A DNA stretch of 64,000 bases from Fen-1308 sp035319125 (GCA_035319125.1 DATHDG010000026.1:28558-92557), one strand, 5' to 3'. Positions 1-9,660 are shown, counted from the first letter of the stretch. Notes: generated by a model from the sequence alone, not told the origin. Numbers and translations: made by a program.

Positions 1-812
1 TGATAACTGTCGGCATAGGATTCAAACTTGCTCTAGTGCCTTTTCACATGTGGGCTCCTGATGTATACGATGGCGCTCCCGCTCCGGTCTCTGCATTTAT
101 TGCAACAGTATCAAAAGGAGCAGTATTCGCTATTCTACTAAGATACTTTAACCAGTCTGATCTTAGTCATTCCAGTTTGTTCTTTCTGATCTTTGCCGTG
201 ATTGCCGCGGCTTCAATGATCATTGGAAACATACTGGCACTTTTTCAGAAAAACATAAAGAGAGTTCTCGCCTACTCTTCAATCTCCCATATGGGATATC
301 TGCTTGTGGCATTTCTTGCAGGCGGAGAGCTGTCAGTACGGATAGCGACATTTTATCTTATTGCTTATTTTATTGCGATATTTGGCGCGTTCGGCATTAT
401 CTCGTTTCTTTCAAGCGAGGACAAAGAAGCTGATGACATTGATTACTATCGCGGCCTGTCATCAAAAAGGCCATTTCTGACTTTAGTTTTAGCCGCGATG
501 CTTTTTTCACTGGCAGGCATTCCTCTGACTGCCGGGTTTATAGGAAAATTCTATTTAATTACTGCCGGAGTCTCGACCGGATTGTGGAAGCTTGTAGTTA
601 CGCTTGCGCTGAGCAGCACCATCGGGCTCTTTTATTATCTCAGGATAATATTCAACCTTTTCGCACCTGCTGAAAATCTGCATTTGCCGATTAATGTTTC
701 TGCGGCCGGCAGCGTATTGCTGATAACGCTTCTGCTTTTGCTATTATGGATCGGTGTTTACCCGGAACCTCTAATGGACGGAATCAGCGCTATTTTGGAA
801 GCGTCGTTTTGA
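1..812 (+). CDS. nuoN: NADH-quinone oxidoreductase subunit N, 5' truncated by window edge
   Basis: Membrane antiporter-like subunit of complex I, which couples quinone reduction to proton transport. The open frame runs in from the window edge (first complete codon at position 3), so the GTG near 36 is an internal valine and not the start. About 269 C-terminal residues are present of a usual ~480. The visible text FKLALVPFHMWAPDVYDGAP is the classic NuoN/MrpD signature with the helix-7/8 region, followed by a conserved lysine segment (KRVLAYSSISHMGYL) and several hydrophobic helices up to the end. It is followed 27 nt later by the Rieske gene, so complex I and the bc complex are adjacent, as expected for a respiratory gene island. 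Confidence 0.95.
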   Translation, partial: ITVGIGFKLALVPFHMWAPDVYDGAPAPVSAFIATVSKGAVFAILLRYFNQSDLSHSSLFFLIFAVIAAASMIIGNILALFQKNIKRVLAYSSISHMGYLLVAFLAGGELSVRIATFYLIAYFIAIFGAFGIISFLSSEDKEADDIDYYRGLSSKRPFLTLVLAAMLFSLAGIPLTAGFIGKFYLITAGVSTGLWKLVVTLALSSTIGLFYYLRIIFNLFAPAENLHLPINVSAAGSVLLITLLLLLLWIGVYPEPLMDGISAILEASF

Positions 813-839
813 AGTGTAGATGACAACGGAGGACTTCTT

Positions 840-1385
840 GTGAACGAATGCGAAAGATGCTCAACGGAATCTTTATCCTCTCAGTCAGCTGAGACGACGA
901 GGCGGCGATTTTTGATTGCAATGATGGCCACAGCTTCCCTTCTCATGTCAGCAATCCTTGGAATCCCTTTTATAGGTGCCCTTTTTCATTCCACGTCATT
1001 TTCAAAGAAAGAAACATGGATAAAGGTTGCAGATGTACAGACGATACCTGAAGGATTGCCGATAAGGCTGAATTTCGTTCAGAAAGAACAAGACGCCTTC
1101 ATAGGGAAAAACGAAATACGGTCTGTATGGATATTGAGATCGCATTCTTCAGTAACAGCCTACGCTCCGATATGTCCTCATGCAGGCTGTTATTACAACT
1201 GGAATGAGGCCCACAAGCAATTCGAGTGTCCATGCCACGGCAGTATTTTCAATATTGATGGCTTTGTTATGGCCGGCCCTTCACCACGTCCTCTTGATAC
1301 GTTACCGATAAAAATTGAGGATGGCTCATTATTAGTGGCCTGGAAACGATTCAAGGCAGGAGTTGCTGAAAAAATCTCCGTCTAG
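840..1385 (+). CDS. Rieske [2Fe-2S] protein of a cytochrome bc complex
   Basis: 181 residues. Carries electrons from quinol to the c-type haem of the bc complex on the outer face of the membrane. The start is GTG with GGAGG at 830-834. Residues 20-50 hold an RRRF twin-arginine-like motif and a hydrophobic anchor, which fits Tat export with an uncleaved helix. Rieske box 1 is CPHAGC (C112, H114 ligands; C117 disulfide) and box 2 is CPCHGS (C130, H133 ligands; C132 disulfide), so all cluster residues are present. The fused cytochrome b/c gene follows 14 nt downstream and is almost certainly co-transcribed. Confidence 0.95.
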   Translation: MNECERCSTESLSSQSAETTRRRFLIAMMATASLLMSAILGIPFIGALFHSTSFSKKETWIKVADVQTIPEGLPIRLNFVQKEQDAFIGKNEIRSVWILRSHSSVTAYAPICPHAGCYYNWNEAHKQFECPCHGSIFNIDGFVMAGPSPRPLDTLPIKIEDGSLLVAWKRFKAGVAEKISV

Positions 1386-1399
1386 AAGAGGCAGGTGTT

Positions 1400-3373
1400 A
1401 TGTTAAATGGCGTCTTACAATGGTTGAACCGCAGATGGCCTTTTTCTGCAGCCATTAATGCTGCACTTAAAGAAGACATACCGGGAGGCAGCAGCACTGC
1501 CTACACACTCGGTAGCGTTCTCCTCACTTTAGTGCTTGTACAAGTTATAACAGGAATCTTTCAGGTGTTTTTTTTCGTACCTTCCGTAGATCATGCATAT
1601 GACAGTTTGTCTTATTTAAGGACTGATGTTCCATTCGGATGGCTTATACATGGGCTCCATTATTGGGGAGCTAATGTAATGATAATTGCTATGCTGCTTC
1701 ACATGGTTCGGGTATTTGTCTGGGGTGCTTATAAACGCCCACGAGAGTTGACATGGCTTTTCGGTGTCGTGCTCCTGATCATAACAATGGGCATGAGTTT
1801 TACCGGCGGTCCGCTGCCATGGGATCAGGCAGGGTACTGGGCAGCCGAGGTTGGCACCAGCATACCCAGTTCACTTCCCCTGATCGGAAGCCTGACAACA
1901 GAACTAATGAGGGGCGGTACGGACATGGGGCAGCTGACCATCTCACGTTTCTTCGTTTTGCATGTAATGGTTTTGCCGCTTGTGCTTTTTGCCATCATCA
2001 TTTTTCACATAGTTGCTTTAAGAGTTAATGGCGCAGTCGGCCCATGGGATTCCTCCAGGCACATCAAGACCGGCCCATTTTGGCCTGACCAGGCTTTCAA
2101 AGACATGATGTCTGCTTGTGCAATCGCACTCCTGTTGATGACTCTGACAATCTTGGCACCACCTGGTTTCACTGGTCCGGCCGATCCGCTGTCAACAACT
2201 TATACACCAAAACCGGAATGGAATTTTCTATTTTTATACGAAGCTCTCAAGTATTTTGAAGGCCCATTGGAGCCTCTTGGCGTAGCAGGTGTGCCGGCAG
2301 TCCTTGTTTTGATTCTTGTAATCCTGCCCTTTATAGACAGAAGTCCTGAAAGAAACCCTTTCATGCGCCCGGTTGCTATGGCTGCTGCTACCGTATTTGC
2401 GATTGTGCTGATCGGTCTGACAATAGCCGGGTATGTCAGCAAGCCGGGGATCCATGAATTGCCGACATCCAGTGCTGCGTCAGCAAATAGCGCAAACAAG
2501 CCGAAAACTGGCCTGCCCATGATGCCGGAAAACATTGCCAGAGGCGCCACAGTCTATAGATCGGCAGGATGCGGCGGCTGCCATTCGATAAACGGCTCTG
2601 GCGGCACAGCCGGTCCTGATCTTTCAAATGAGGGCAACAGAGATAGAGACCGTGACTGGTTCAGAGATCAAATAAGGAATCCGAAGTCACATTTTCCTGA
2701 TACAATTATGCCTTCATTCACCGGATTCAATGATCAGCAACTCAACGATCTAATAGACTACCTGGGCAGCCTAAACGGACCATCAGCTAATAAGCCTTCA
2801 TCACCCTCAACCGCTGCATCACCGTCTGAAGTAAAGCCTGCATCAGCAGTTCCTCGATCTCCGGCTTTAAATCGAACTGCGGGTTATGCAGCCGGCACAA
2901 TAGGCAATTCTGCACAAGGTGCCCTGATTTTTGATAAGCAGTGTGTATCCTGTCATAGTCACAACGCCATCGGTGGAATTCCAAATCCAGGCGCCGATGA
3001 AGGTGTTGTGCCATCGCTCAATCCTATAGACAAAGCTGTCTTCAACAAAGATCCCCGGCATTTCGCCGAAAATGTAGATGCATTCATACAGCATGGATCT
3101 GTTCCAAGCGGAAAGAATCCTCGACTTCATATGCCTTCTTTCGGCGACAGTAGCAGCCTCACACAGCAGCAGATTTCCAACCTCGAGGCTTATATCATGG
3201 AGCTTAACGGAGTTGACAGAGCTAAAATGATAAACCCTGGAATAGAGCCGGTTACATTCTTTTTCATTTTCATACCCGCCTTTCTGCTTATAATGTCTAT
3301 AATGGGTGGGATATACCGCTGCCTGCCTAAAGACAGAAAGGAAAAGCAACAGGAATCTCATCTTGACCTCTAA
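1400..3373 (+). CDS. Cytochrome b fused to two cytochrome c domains
   Basis: 657 residues. Core subunit of a quinol:cytochrome c oxidoreductase. Residues ~1-345 are full-length cytochrome b (b6 plus subunit IV regions): haem b ligand pairs H87/H101 and H188/H203, with the 15-residue spacing of the second pair that is typical of b6-type proteins. The Qo motif PEWY appears as PEWN (272-275). The C-terminal part has two haem c sites, CGGCH (391-395) and CVSCH (515-519), joined by Ser/Pro/Ala-rich linkers, and ends in another membrane helix before a basic tail. So the usual cytochrome b and cytochrome c1 functions are in one polypeptide. It forms an operon with the Rieske gene. Confidence 0.93.
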   Translation: MLNGVLQWLNRRWPFSAAINAALKEDIPGGSSTAYTLGSVLLTLVLVQVITGIFQVFFFVPSVDHAYDSLSYLRTDVPFGWLIHGLHYWGANVMIIAMLLHMVRVFVWGAYKRPRELTWLFGVVLLIITMGMSFTGGPLPWDQAGYWAAEVGTSIPSSLPLIGSLTTELMRGGTDMGQLTISRFFVLHVMVLPLVLFAIIIFHIVALRVNGAVGPWDSSRHIKTGPFWPDQAFKDMMSACAIALLLMTLTILAPPGFTGPADPLSTTYTPKPEWNFLFLYEALKYFEGPLEPLGVAGVPAVLVLILVILPFIDRSPERNPFMRPVAMAAATVFAIVLIGLTIAGYVSKPGIHELPTSSAASANSANKPKTGLPMMPENIARGATVYRSAGCGGCHSINGSGGTAGPDLSNEGNRDRDRDWFRDQIRNPKSHFPDTIMPSFTGFNDQQLNDLIDYLGSLNGPSANKPSSPSTAASPSEVKPASAVPRSPALNRTAGYAAGTIGNSAQGALIFDKQCVSCHSHNAIGGIPNPGADEGVVPSLNPIDKAVFNKDPRHFAENVDAFIQHGSVPSGKNPRLHMPSFGDSSSLTQQQISNLEAYIMELNGVDRAKMINPGIEPVTFFFIFIPAFLLIMSIMGGIYRCLPKDRKEKQQESHLDL

Positions 3374-3437
3374 AGACCCTATTATTCAGAATATTTCTAT
3401 GTTTGCGAATAGACAACCCGTTTTCAGCGGAAAAAAA

Positions 3438-5132
3438 ATGTTGCATATATTACATCTTGAAGACGATCCCTCTGATGCCGAGCTCGTAAAATTGGTTTTT
3501 GATTCGGAAAGAATCGCTGTCGATATCTTGCGAGTCGAAACACGAGAGGCTTTCGAATCTGCCCTCGGCAGCCGAGTGTTTGATCTAATATTGTCCGATT
3601 ATTCAGTGCCAGGGTTCGACGGGGTGTCAGCTCTCGAGATCGCAACCGGTACCTGCCCGGAAGTGCCTTTTATATTCATTTCAGGCCGAATGGGTGAGGA
3701 GCTTGCAATCGAAACCCTTAAAAGTGGGGCTACAGATTATATTCTTAAAGACGGATTCAAAAGATTAGTTCCTGCAGTGCAAAGGGCATTAAAAGATGCT
3801 GAGAAGCGAAACGAACGCAGGCAGACCGTTGATGCATTGAAAGGAGCATACGCAGCGCTTATTCAAGCCAACGTGGAGCTGAAAGAGGAAATCGCGCGCA
3901 GGGAACAAACAGAAAAAGAGCTTATAAAGGTGGAGCGTGCCCTGAGAACGCTGAGCATGAGCAATGCAGCTATAGTTCATGCAAATGATGAACAAGCGTT
4001 TGCCGAAGAAATATGCAGGATAGTTGTAGCGGAAGGTAGATATCTCATGGCATGGGTGGGCTATCCCCAGGACGATGCGCACAAGACTGTGAAGCCCTAT
4101 GCACATGCTGGCCGGGATAACGGTTACTTGGATACCATCAGGGTAACATGGGCGGATGATCCTTGGGGTTACGGTCCGACCGGCACAGCTATAAGGACAG
4201 GCGCAGTTTGCATTCAGAATAACCGCTTGGATAATCCCCTTCTTGCTCCATGGCGTGAGGAAGCTGAAAAGAGAGGATTTGTCTCAGCGATAGGGCTGCC
4301 CCTTTCAAGCAACAATAACTGCTTTGGCTCATTAACCATCTATGCCTCCCAAACAGACATTTTCATAGATAAAGAGTGTATTTTGCTGACTGAGCTGGCA
4401 AACAATGTTGCATTTGCCATCACATCCCTGAGACTTCGCGATAAGAACAGGTTGGCTGAACAGGAAATCAGGGTATCCAGAGAGAGATTGCATCATCTTG
4501 CGGCGCACCTTCAGCGCGTTAGGGAAGAAGAACGAACTACCATCGCAAGAGATATTCATGATGAACTAGGTCAGATGCTGACAGCGCTGAAGCTAAATTT
4601 ATCCAGGACTGCCAAGGACTCGTCAGAGTCGTATCCGGAAATCACCTTGAAGCTGAAAAAAGATATAGACATGGTTGATGCAGTAATTAAATCGGTTAAG
4701 AGGATCTGTACTGAATTAAGGCCCAGTATGCTGGATTTCCTGGGTTTAGGTCCGGCAATTGAATGGCAGGTCGAGGAATTTGAAAAGAGGTCCGGTATTG
4801 AATGCAATGCTTCTCTGGATCCCGAAAATATTGACATCAAACCAGACATGGCTATAGCGCTATTCAGGATATTGCAGGAATCGCTGACAAACGTAATGCG
4901 TCATGCTGATGCTACAAAAGTTGAGGTGACGCTGAAGGAGAACGCGGACAGCATAACCCTGGAGATAGATGACAATGGAGTCGGCTTGACCGAAAAACAG
5001 CTTGAAAAATCGGATTCCTTCGGCATACTAGGAATGCGTGAGAGAGTCTATCAATGGAAGGGAAGCGTCAGCGTCATCAGCACCCCAAGCAAAGGCACCA
5101 AGATTGTTGTAATCATACCTCGGGGTGACTGA
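3438..5132 (+). CDS. Response regulator-GAF-histidine kinase (NarL-type kinase core)
   Basis: 564 residues from the chosen ATG. The reading frame is open back into the cytochrome gene, but the receiver domain begins LHILHLEDDPSDAE directly after the ATG at 3438, which has AGCGGA a few bases upstream; the ATG at 3399 is the alternative. Domains in order: receiver (acidic pair near residue 9, phospho-acceptor D54), short coiled coil, GAF domain (~160-340), HisKA_3 dimerisation with the phospho-histidine in ARDIHDELGQ (H374), and HATPase_c with DNGVGL. No membrane helix, so cytoplasmic. HisKA_3 kinases normally pair with NarL-family regulators; none is adjacent. The receiver at the N-terminus suggests it is itself controlled by another kinase. 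Confidence 0.88.
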   Translation: MLHILHLEDDPSDAELVKLVFDSERIAVDILRVETREAFESALGSRVFDLILSDYSVPGFDGVSALEIATGTCPEVPFIFISGRMGEELAIETLKSGATDYILKDGFKRLVPAVQRALKDAEKRNERRQTVDALKGAYAALIQANVELKEEIARREQTEKELIKVERALRTLSMSNAAIVHANDEQAFAEEICRIVVAEGRYLMAWVGYPQDDAHKTVKPYAHAGRDNGYLDTIRVTWADDPWGYGPTGTAIRTGAVCIQNNRLDNPLLAPWREEAEKRGFVSAIGLPLSSNNNCFGSLTIYASQTDIFIDKECILLTELANNVAFAITSLRLRDKNRLAEQEIRVSRERLHHLAAHLQRVREEERTTIARDIHDELGQMLTALKLNLSRTAKDSSESYPEITLKLKKDIDMVDAVIKSVKRICTELRPSMLDFLGLGPAIEWQVEEFEKRSGIECNASLDPENIDIKPDMAIALFRILQESLTNVMRHADATKVEVTLKENADSITLEIDDNGVGLTEKQLEKSDSFGILGMRERVYQWKGSVSVISTPSKGTKIVVIIPRGD

Positions 5133-5134
5133 TC

Positions 5135-5932
5135 TCAAAGCATCTGAATATCACAAGCAGCTTTGAGCTTCTCGGCGTATAGATTGAAGCAGAAGGCTGT
5201 GAGCGTAATCATCAATCCTGGAAAGAATACCGTCCAGGGTGCTGTAAGAATATATGCACGGCTGGCGCTTATCATCGCTCCCCACGAAGGCGCTGGAGGT
5301 TGAACTCCCAGACCCAAGAATCCCAAGGTAGCTTCGGCAAGGATGAACCCCCCTAGCTTTATGCCAATCATTACAAACGCAATCCTGAGACAATTCGGCA
5401 GTATGTGAACAAAAAGAACCCTGGCATTACTGCATCCTGCTGCTCTGGCAGCATCTACAAACGAAAGGCTTTTTACAGTCAGTACCTTTCCTCGCAATAG
5501 TCTTGCAAATGACGTCCAACCAGTAGCCGACAACGCTATCATTGCGGAATATATGCCGGGTGGCAGTACAACTGATATCGCAATGGCAAGAAGAAGCGCC
5601 GGAAAGGACATCGCAAAATCTACTACTGACATTATTACGATGTCGATCCTTCCGCCATAATATCCTGCAGTCATGCCTGCGAGCGTCCCAATGATACAGG
5701 CTGTTGCAGCCGCTGTCAATGCGATGCCGATGGAAACCTTAGCCCCATATATAACCCTCGAAAAAACGTCCCTGCCCTTGTGGTCGGTGCCAAAAGGATG
5801 AGCCAACCCCGGCGGCTCCTGAAGAGATTCAAGGTCGATCCTCTCTGGTCCCTGCAGCGGCATAAAGGGTGCCATAACCGACAGGGCAAACATAAACACT
5901 ATGACATACAGGTAGGTCTTACCACTTGCCAT
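5135..5932 (-). CDS. Peptide/nickel-type ABC transporter permease (OppC/DppC family)
   Basis: 265 residues. Second membrane channel subunit of a peptide-type importer. Begins with one hydrophobic helix, followed by the family motif HPFGTDHKGRDVFSRVIYGA and the EAA-loop region (AARAAGCSNARVLFVHILPN), and ends with LGLGVQPPAPSWG, all diagnostic of DppC/OppC. The start overlaps the end of the OppB-like gene by 14 nt. No ATPase genes (OppD/F) follow; the next gene is on the other strand, so the ATPases must be elsewhere. Substrate cannot be read from sequence (peptides, nickel and other small molecules are all possible). Confidence 0.92.
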   Translation of the reverse strand: MASGKTYLYVIVFMFALSVMAPFMPLQGPERIDLESLQEPPGLAHPFGTDHKGRDVFSRVIYGAKVSIGIALTAAATACIIGTLAGMTAGYYGGRIDIVIMSVVDFAMSFPALLLAIAISVVLPPGIYSAMIALSATGWTSFARLLRGKVLTVKSLSFVDAARAAGCSNARVLFVHILPNCLRIAFVMIGIKLGGFILAEATLGFLGLGVQPPAPSWGAMISASRAYILTAPWTVFFPGLMITLTAFCFNLYAEKLKAACDIQML

Positions 5933-6851
5933 TCTGGATACGTATCCTCGGGTCGATATAATGATAAACTATATCAGTCAGCATATTTACTACAACAAAT
6001 ACTGCGGTGCATGTAATAACGCATCCCATTATTACCGGGTAGTCCCTCATGATGATGCCCTGCATTGCAAAACGTCCGACACCGTCCCAACCGAATATTG
6101 TCTCAGTCACTACAGCTCCGTTCAGATAGCTGCCAAATTCAAGTCCGATTATAGTTACGACCGGTATCAGCGCATTCCTCATAACATGGACTACTGCGAT
6201 TTTTAAAGGGGCAAGGCCCTTTGCTCTTGCCGTCCTTGCAAACTGCAGTCCCATCGACTCCTCAATCGAAGCTGCTGCGACCCTGGCAAGTGTTGATATT
6301 ACAGGCAAGGAAAGTGTGAGCGCAGGAAGCACAATAAATTTGAACCCTCCGGTACCTGAAGGAGGGAGCAGTCTGAGTTTTAGGCTCAAGATCAGCATTA
6401 TTATCAATCCAATCCAGAACACCGGCAGGCTCACCCCTCCGATAGTAAACATATTCACCACTCTCTCAACAAAACCATCGCGCCGGTAGGCCATGATCAT
6501 CCCGGCAACAAGCCCGAACGGCACGGCTATCGCCATAACTGCCACGGCAAGCGTCATTGTATTGGGCAATTTGGCGGCTATGTCTTCCATTACGTCTCTG
6601 TTGGAATAGTATGATCTGCCAAAGTTGCCATGGCCCAGAAGCTCCAGGTACCCCAAATATTGAGATAAGAAATCACGGTCAACCCCTATCTCTTTTCTTA
6701 TATTCTCTATCGTTTCGGGTGTGGCCCGTTCCCCCACCATAGAGAAGACGGGATCTCCCGGCAATACTTTCAGAAGGCAGAAGGATGTGAATGTAACGCA
6801 TATCAGAAGCGGTACCAGCATCAGAATGCGTTTCAATATATATATCTTAAT
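5919..6851 (-). CDS. Peptide/nickel-type ABC transporter permease (OppB/DppB family), probable ATT start
   Basis: 310 residues from the chosen start. First channel subunit of the importer. The frame is open further upstream, but family members begin at the helix YILKRILMLVPLL, and the only well-placed start before it is an ATT at 6851-6849. That ATT has GGAGGAG 5 nt upstream and overlaps the TAA of the substrate-binding protein gene. An ATG at 6875 would add eight residues and has a weaker AGG. Six or so membrane helices and the EAA loop (ARTARAKGLAPLKIAVVHVM) are present. It is the middle gene of the transporter trio and overlaps both neighbours. Confidence 0.85.
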   Translation of the reverse strand: MKIYILKRILMLVPLLICVTFTSFCLLKVLPGDPVFSMVGERATPETIENIRKEIGVDRDFLSQYLGYLELLGHGNFGRSYYSNRDVMEDIAAKLPNTMTLAVAVMAIAVPFGLVAGMIMAYRRDGFVERVVNMFTIGGVSLPVFWIGLIIMLILSLKLRLLPPSGTGGFKFIVLPALTLSLPVISTLARVAAASIEESMGLQFARTARAKGLAPLKIAVVHVMRNALIPVVTIIGLEFGSYLNGAVVTETIFGWDGVGRFAMQGIIMRDYPVIMGCVITCTAVFVVVNMLTDIVYHYIDPRIRIQNGKW

Positions 6852-8436
6852 GGTTGCTCCTCCGCAAACTGACATCCAGGCCTTTATCCATGTTATAAAT
6901 AGGGTAGACCCTGAAACCTTCGACCCATGGTTGCCTGACAATATAGTCATTCTTATGCCAGAAATATATCCACGGAACATCCGCAATTATCTTTTCTTCA
7001 GCCCTGCGGTAGACCTGCGCTCTCAGTTCGGCATCCATCGCATGTTGTCCCTGCTCTATCAGCATGTCAACTTCGTTGTTCACATACCTGGTCCTGTTTC
7101 CTGCCGGTCCGATATTTGCCGAATGAAACAGCGGAAAAAGGAAATTCTCAGCGTCCGGATAATCAGCCCACCAACTGATCCAGAACATATCAGGTTCTCC
7201 ATTATTGATAGCCTGCTTATACGAGCTCCATTCAAGTTGCCTAATTACTACTGTCAATCCAGCATCTGCGAGATAACCCTGTATTATCTCGGCAAGGTCT
7301 ACAGCCTCCTGGTCTGCCGCTACATAAAGTTTTAGTTTAACTCCTTTGAATCCCTTTTCTCTGACAATCTGCCTGGCCAGAGACGGATTGTATTGGGCAG
7401 AATTCAAGTTTCTATCAAGATGCCACGACCTCAAAGCCTCAGGCACCGGGCCATCAGCGAGCCTGCCCCTTCCATCATAAAATTTTTCCAGTATTTTTCT
7501 ACGGTCGATTGCAAGCGAGATGACCTTTCTCAAAGCAAGATTATCAAGCGGAGGCCTCGAAGTATTCATCCCAAGATAGTATGTATTCAGTCCCTGGAGT
7601 ACTTCAATATGCTGTTTTTTCTTACTATCGTTCTGCAGTCTGCGATAGGCCGATGCAGGTATCTGAAAGACGTCAATATTTCCAAGCTCAAACTCGGTAA
7701 ATGCTGTCAGATCTTCCGGCACTATTCTGAAAACCATGCCACTCAATTTCGCTGCCGAGCCAGAATAATGCTCATTGCGTTTTAAAACCACTTCCTGGTT
7801 TGGAGTCCATTTTTCAAGAATATACGGACCGGTTCCCTCCGGATGTGAGGCAAACTCAGAACCGTCTGCTTCTAGAGCTTCCCGCGGCACTACATAAGCA
7901 GGCGTCATAGTCAGCATACTTAAGAATGGAGAAAAAGGCCGTTTGAGCTGTATTTCCAGATCATAGGGACCAAGGATTCTAAATCCATAGATTTCATTTG
8001 CCCTGCCATACCTGAAATCGCCGGCTCCTTTGACTTTTTCGAATATCCAGTTATTTGGAGATTTCGTTGAAGGCGCAAGCAGCCGCTCGAATGAATATTT
8101 AAAATCACCTGCTGTAACTTCACGCCCTCCGGAAAAAAGAAACCCTCTCCTGAGATGGAAGCGATATGTCAGACCGTCTCGTGAGAGTTCCCAACTCTCG
8201 GCAATATCCGGGACAACATTAAGTTTTGCATCCAGTTTAACCAGGCCGTTGAACAGTTTGGCAGCAATGACAGATGCCTGCACGTCGGTGATCTGCGCAG
8301 GATCAAGTGTAGATGGATTGGAATTAAGCCTGAAATAAAGGTAATCATTTTGATGGTTTTCTGAAGAACATGAGATGATTAACAGCAAAAGGGATAGACC
8401 GACAGCCTGAAGAAGCCCATATGTCAGTCGAGGCAT
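6847..8436 (-). CDS. Peptide ABC transporter substrate-binding lipoprotein (SBP family 5)
   Basis: 529 residues. Captures substrate outside the membrane and hands it to the OppBC-type permeases downstream. The N-terminus is a lipoprotein signal: a hydrophobic helix ending LLIISC-SS, with the cysteine near residue 23 as the lipid attachment site. The mature part has the family-5 pattern: LNSNPSTLDPAQI near the start, LKRPFSPFLSML, and ALRKVISLAIDRRKIL in the middle. Length is normal for OppA/DppA. The start overlaps the end of the acetyltransferase gene by 13 nt, so translation is probably coupled. Ligand unknown. Confidence 0.93.
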   Translation of the reverse strand: MPRLTYGLLQAVGLSLLLLIISCSSENHQNDYLYFRLNSNPSTLDPAQITDVQASVIAAKLFNGLVKLDAKLNVVPDIAESWELSRDGLTYRFHLRRGFLFSGGREVTAGDFKYSFERLLAPSTKSPNNWIFEKVKGAGDFRYGRANEIYGFRILGPYDLEIQLKRPFSPFLSMLTMTPAYVVPREALEADGSEFASHPEGTGPYILEKWTPNQEVVLKRNEHYSGSAAKLSGMVFRIVPEDLTAFTEFELGNIDVFQIPASAYRRLQNDSKKKQHIEVLQGLNTYYLGMNTSRPPLDNLALRKVISLAIDRRKILEKFYDGRGRLADGPVPEALRSWHLDRNLNSAQYNPSLARQIVREKGFKGVKLKLYVAADQEAVDLAEIIQGYLADAGLTVVIRQLEWSSYKQAINNGEPDMFWISWWADYPDAENFLFPLFHSANIGPAGNRTRYVNNEVDMLIEQGQHAMDAELRAQVYRRAEEKIIADVPWIYFWHKNDYIVRQPWVEGFRVYPIYNMDKGLDVSLRRSNH

Positions 8437-8966
8437 TTAACGACGCAGACCTCTGCTATGCATTCATTTCCAAAACGAATCTTGCGCAATTTGCGGTTTT
8501 CTTCTGAGAATCCCGCCTTTTTAAAAATATTAAGTGAAACCATATTAGTAGTAAAGATACATGCGTCCAGCATCATAAAGCCGCGCTCGGCAGCCCACTC
8601 AGTAGCATATGCAAGCATACCTGAGCCAATTCCCAATCCGCGGTGTCCTTCGGAGATATGCAGGCCTATATGTGCGTTGTCAGAAGTCTCATGCCTTTTA
8701 CCCTCGTTTGCCTGAACCACAGCAAGCACGCCTATGATATGTTGATCTTCAGCTGCAACAAGGAGAAGGTTTTTTTCGGTGTTTAGCGATTCGACAAATC
8801 TCTTTTCTGCATCAGGTCTATTGCCCACCTGCTCGGCCAGAATATAGCTGCGCTCCGGCGATGGAGATTTCAGGGTCTTAATGATTCCATCAGAGTCGCC
8901 AGGATTAGCCGGACGCAAAACTATCTGACGTCCATTCTTAGCAGTGATTTTGCGGATAGCCTCCAT
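8424..8966 (-). CDS. GNAT-family N-acetyltransferase
   Basis: 180 residues. Transfers an acetyl group from acetyl-CoA to an amine of unknown identity. The CoA-binding motif A is clear: IGLHISEGHRGLGIGSGMLAYA, i.e. the R-x-x-G-x-G/A loop, followed by the typical C-terminal segment NMVSLNIFKKAGF. A GAGGG ribosome site lies 7 nt before the ATG. It sits between the HAD hydrolase and the peptide-binding protein in the long minus-strand operon; the context does not reveal the substrate. Confidence 0.88.
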   Translation of the reverse strand: MEAIRKITAKNGRQIVLRPANPGDSDGIIKTLKSPSPERSYILAEQVGNRPDAEKRFVESLNTEKNLLLVAAEDQHIIGVLAVVQANEGKRHETSDNAHIGLHISEGHRGLGIGSGMLAYATEWAAERGFMMLDACIFTTNMVSLNIFKKAGFSEENRKLRKIRFGNECIAEVCVVKCLD

Positions 8967-9018
8967 TGCAGTCCCTCATACTGGTGTCTTTATATTATAT
9001 ACAAAAACCCGGATACGC

Positions 9019-9660
9019 TTATAATGTCAGTCCATATCCCGCCAGTGCTGCTTTGGTGGACTCATACCCCCTGTGATGCAGCCCATGGAAGCCAAGACCT
9101 TCAGCTACTTCCACAAACATTGCACGATCGTCAATGTACAGCACTTCTTCAGGAGCAGCATCGCACAGATCCTGTGCAATCCTGAATATGTCTTCGTCTG
9201 GCTTGCGCACATGTACGAAACATGATGCAACAAAGAAATCTATGAAATTCCTCAGTCCAAATTTTTCTATGCGATATTGCGTTAATTCCCGCCCCTCGTT
9301 GCTGACAGCAGCAGTCCTTATTTTATAACGGCCCTTGAGGCTGCATATAAGGTCTATCATCTCCTGGAACGGTTTTGATTGAGAGAACATGAACTCTTTA
9401 AATTCATCTCTGCTAAAGTTACGTTGTTCGTAAAATATAATCCTGTCAAGATAAGTGTCCAGGCTAAGTTTGCCCTGTTCATATGTATCAAAAGTCATTT
9501 GGTGGCGTTCATTCATTTCATCGTGATCCAACTTGTACAATTCTGCCGCTTTCTTCCTCATAGAGCGATCCCAGCCGTTTGTCAGAAGAACTCCACCGAC
9601 ATCGAGGAACAGTGTTGTAACCGGTCCGCTCTCCAGCCTGTTATCTATCTTACATGACAT
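9019..9660 (-). CDS. HAD-superfamily phosphatase-like hydrolase (YihX-like)
   Basis: 213 residues. All four HAD motifs are visible: nucleophile motif FLDVGGVLL (Asp then Gly at the +2 position, as in YihX-type sugar phosphatases), motif II AAVSNEG, motif III lysine in HVRKPDEDIF, and motif IV YIDDRAMFVEVA. The C1 cap region between motifs I and II is helical. A strong GGGAGGTGG ribosome site precedes the ATG. It follows gnd by 14 nt at the end of the pentose phosphate gene block, so a sugar-phosphate substrate is plausible, but this is inference from context and family only. Confidence 0.85.
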   Translation of the reverse strand: MSCKIDNRLESGPVTTLFLDVGGVLLTNGWDRSMRKKAAELYKLDHDEMNERHQMTFDTYEQGKLSLDTYLDRIIFYEQRNFSRDEFKEFMFSQSKPFQEMIDLICSLKGRYKIRTAAVSNEGRELTQYRIEKFGLRNFIDFFVASCFVHVRKPDEDIFRIAQDLCDAAPEEVLYIDDRAMFVEVAEGLGFHGLHHRGYESTKAALAGYGLTL

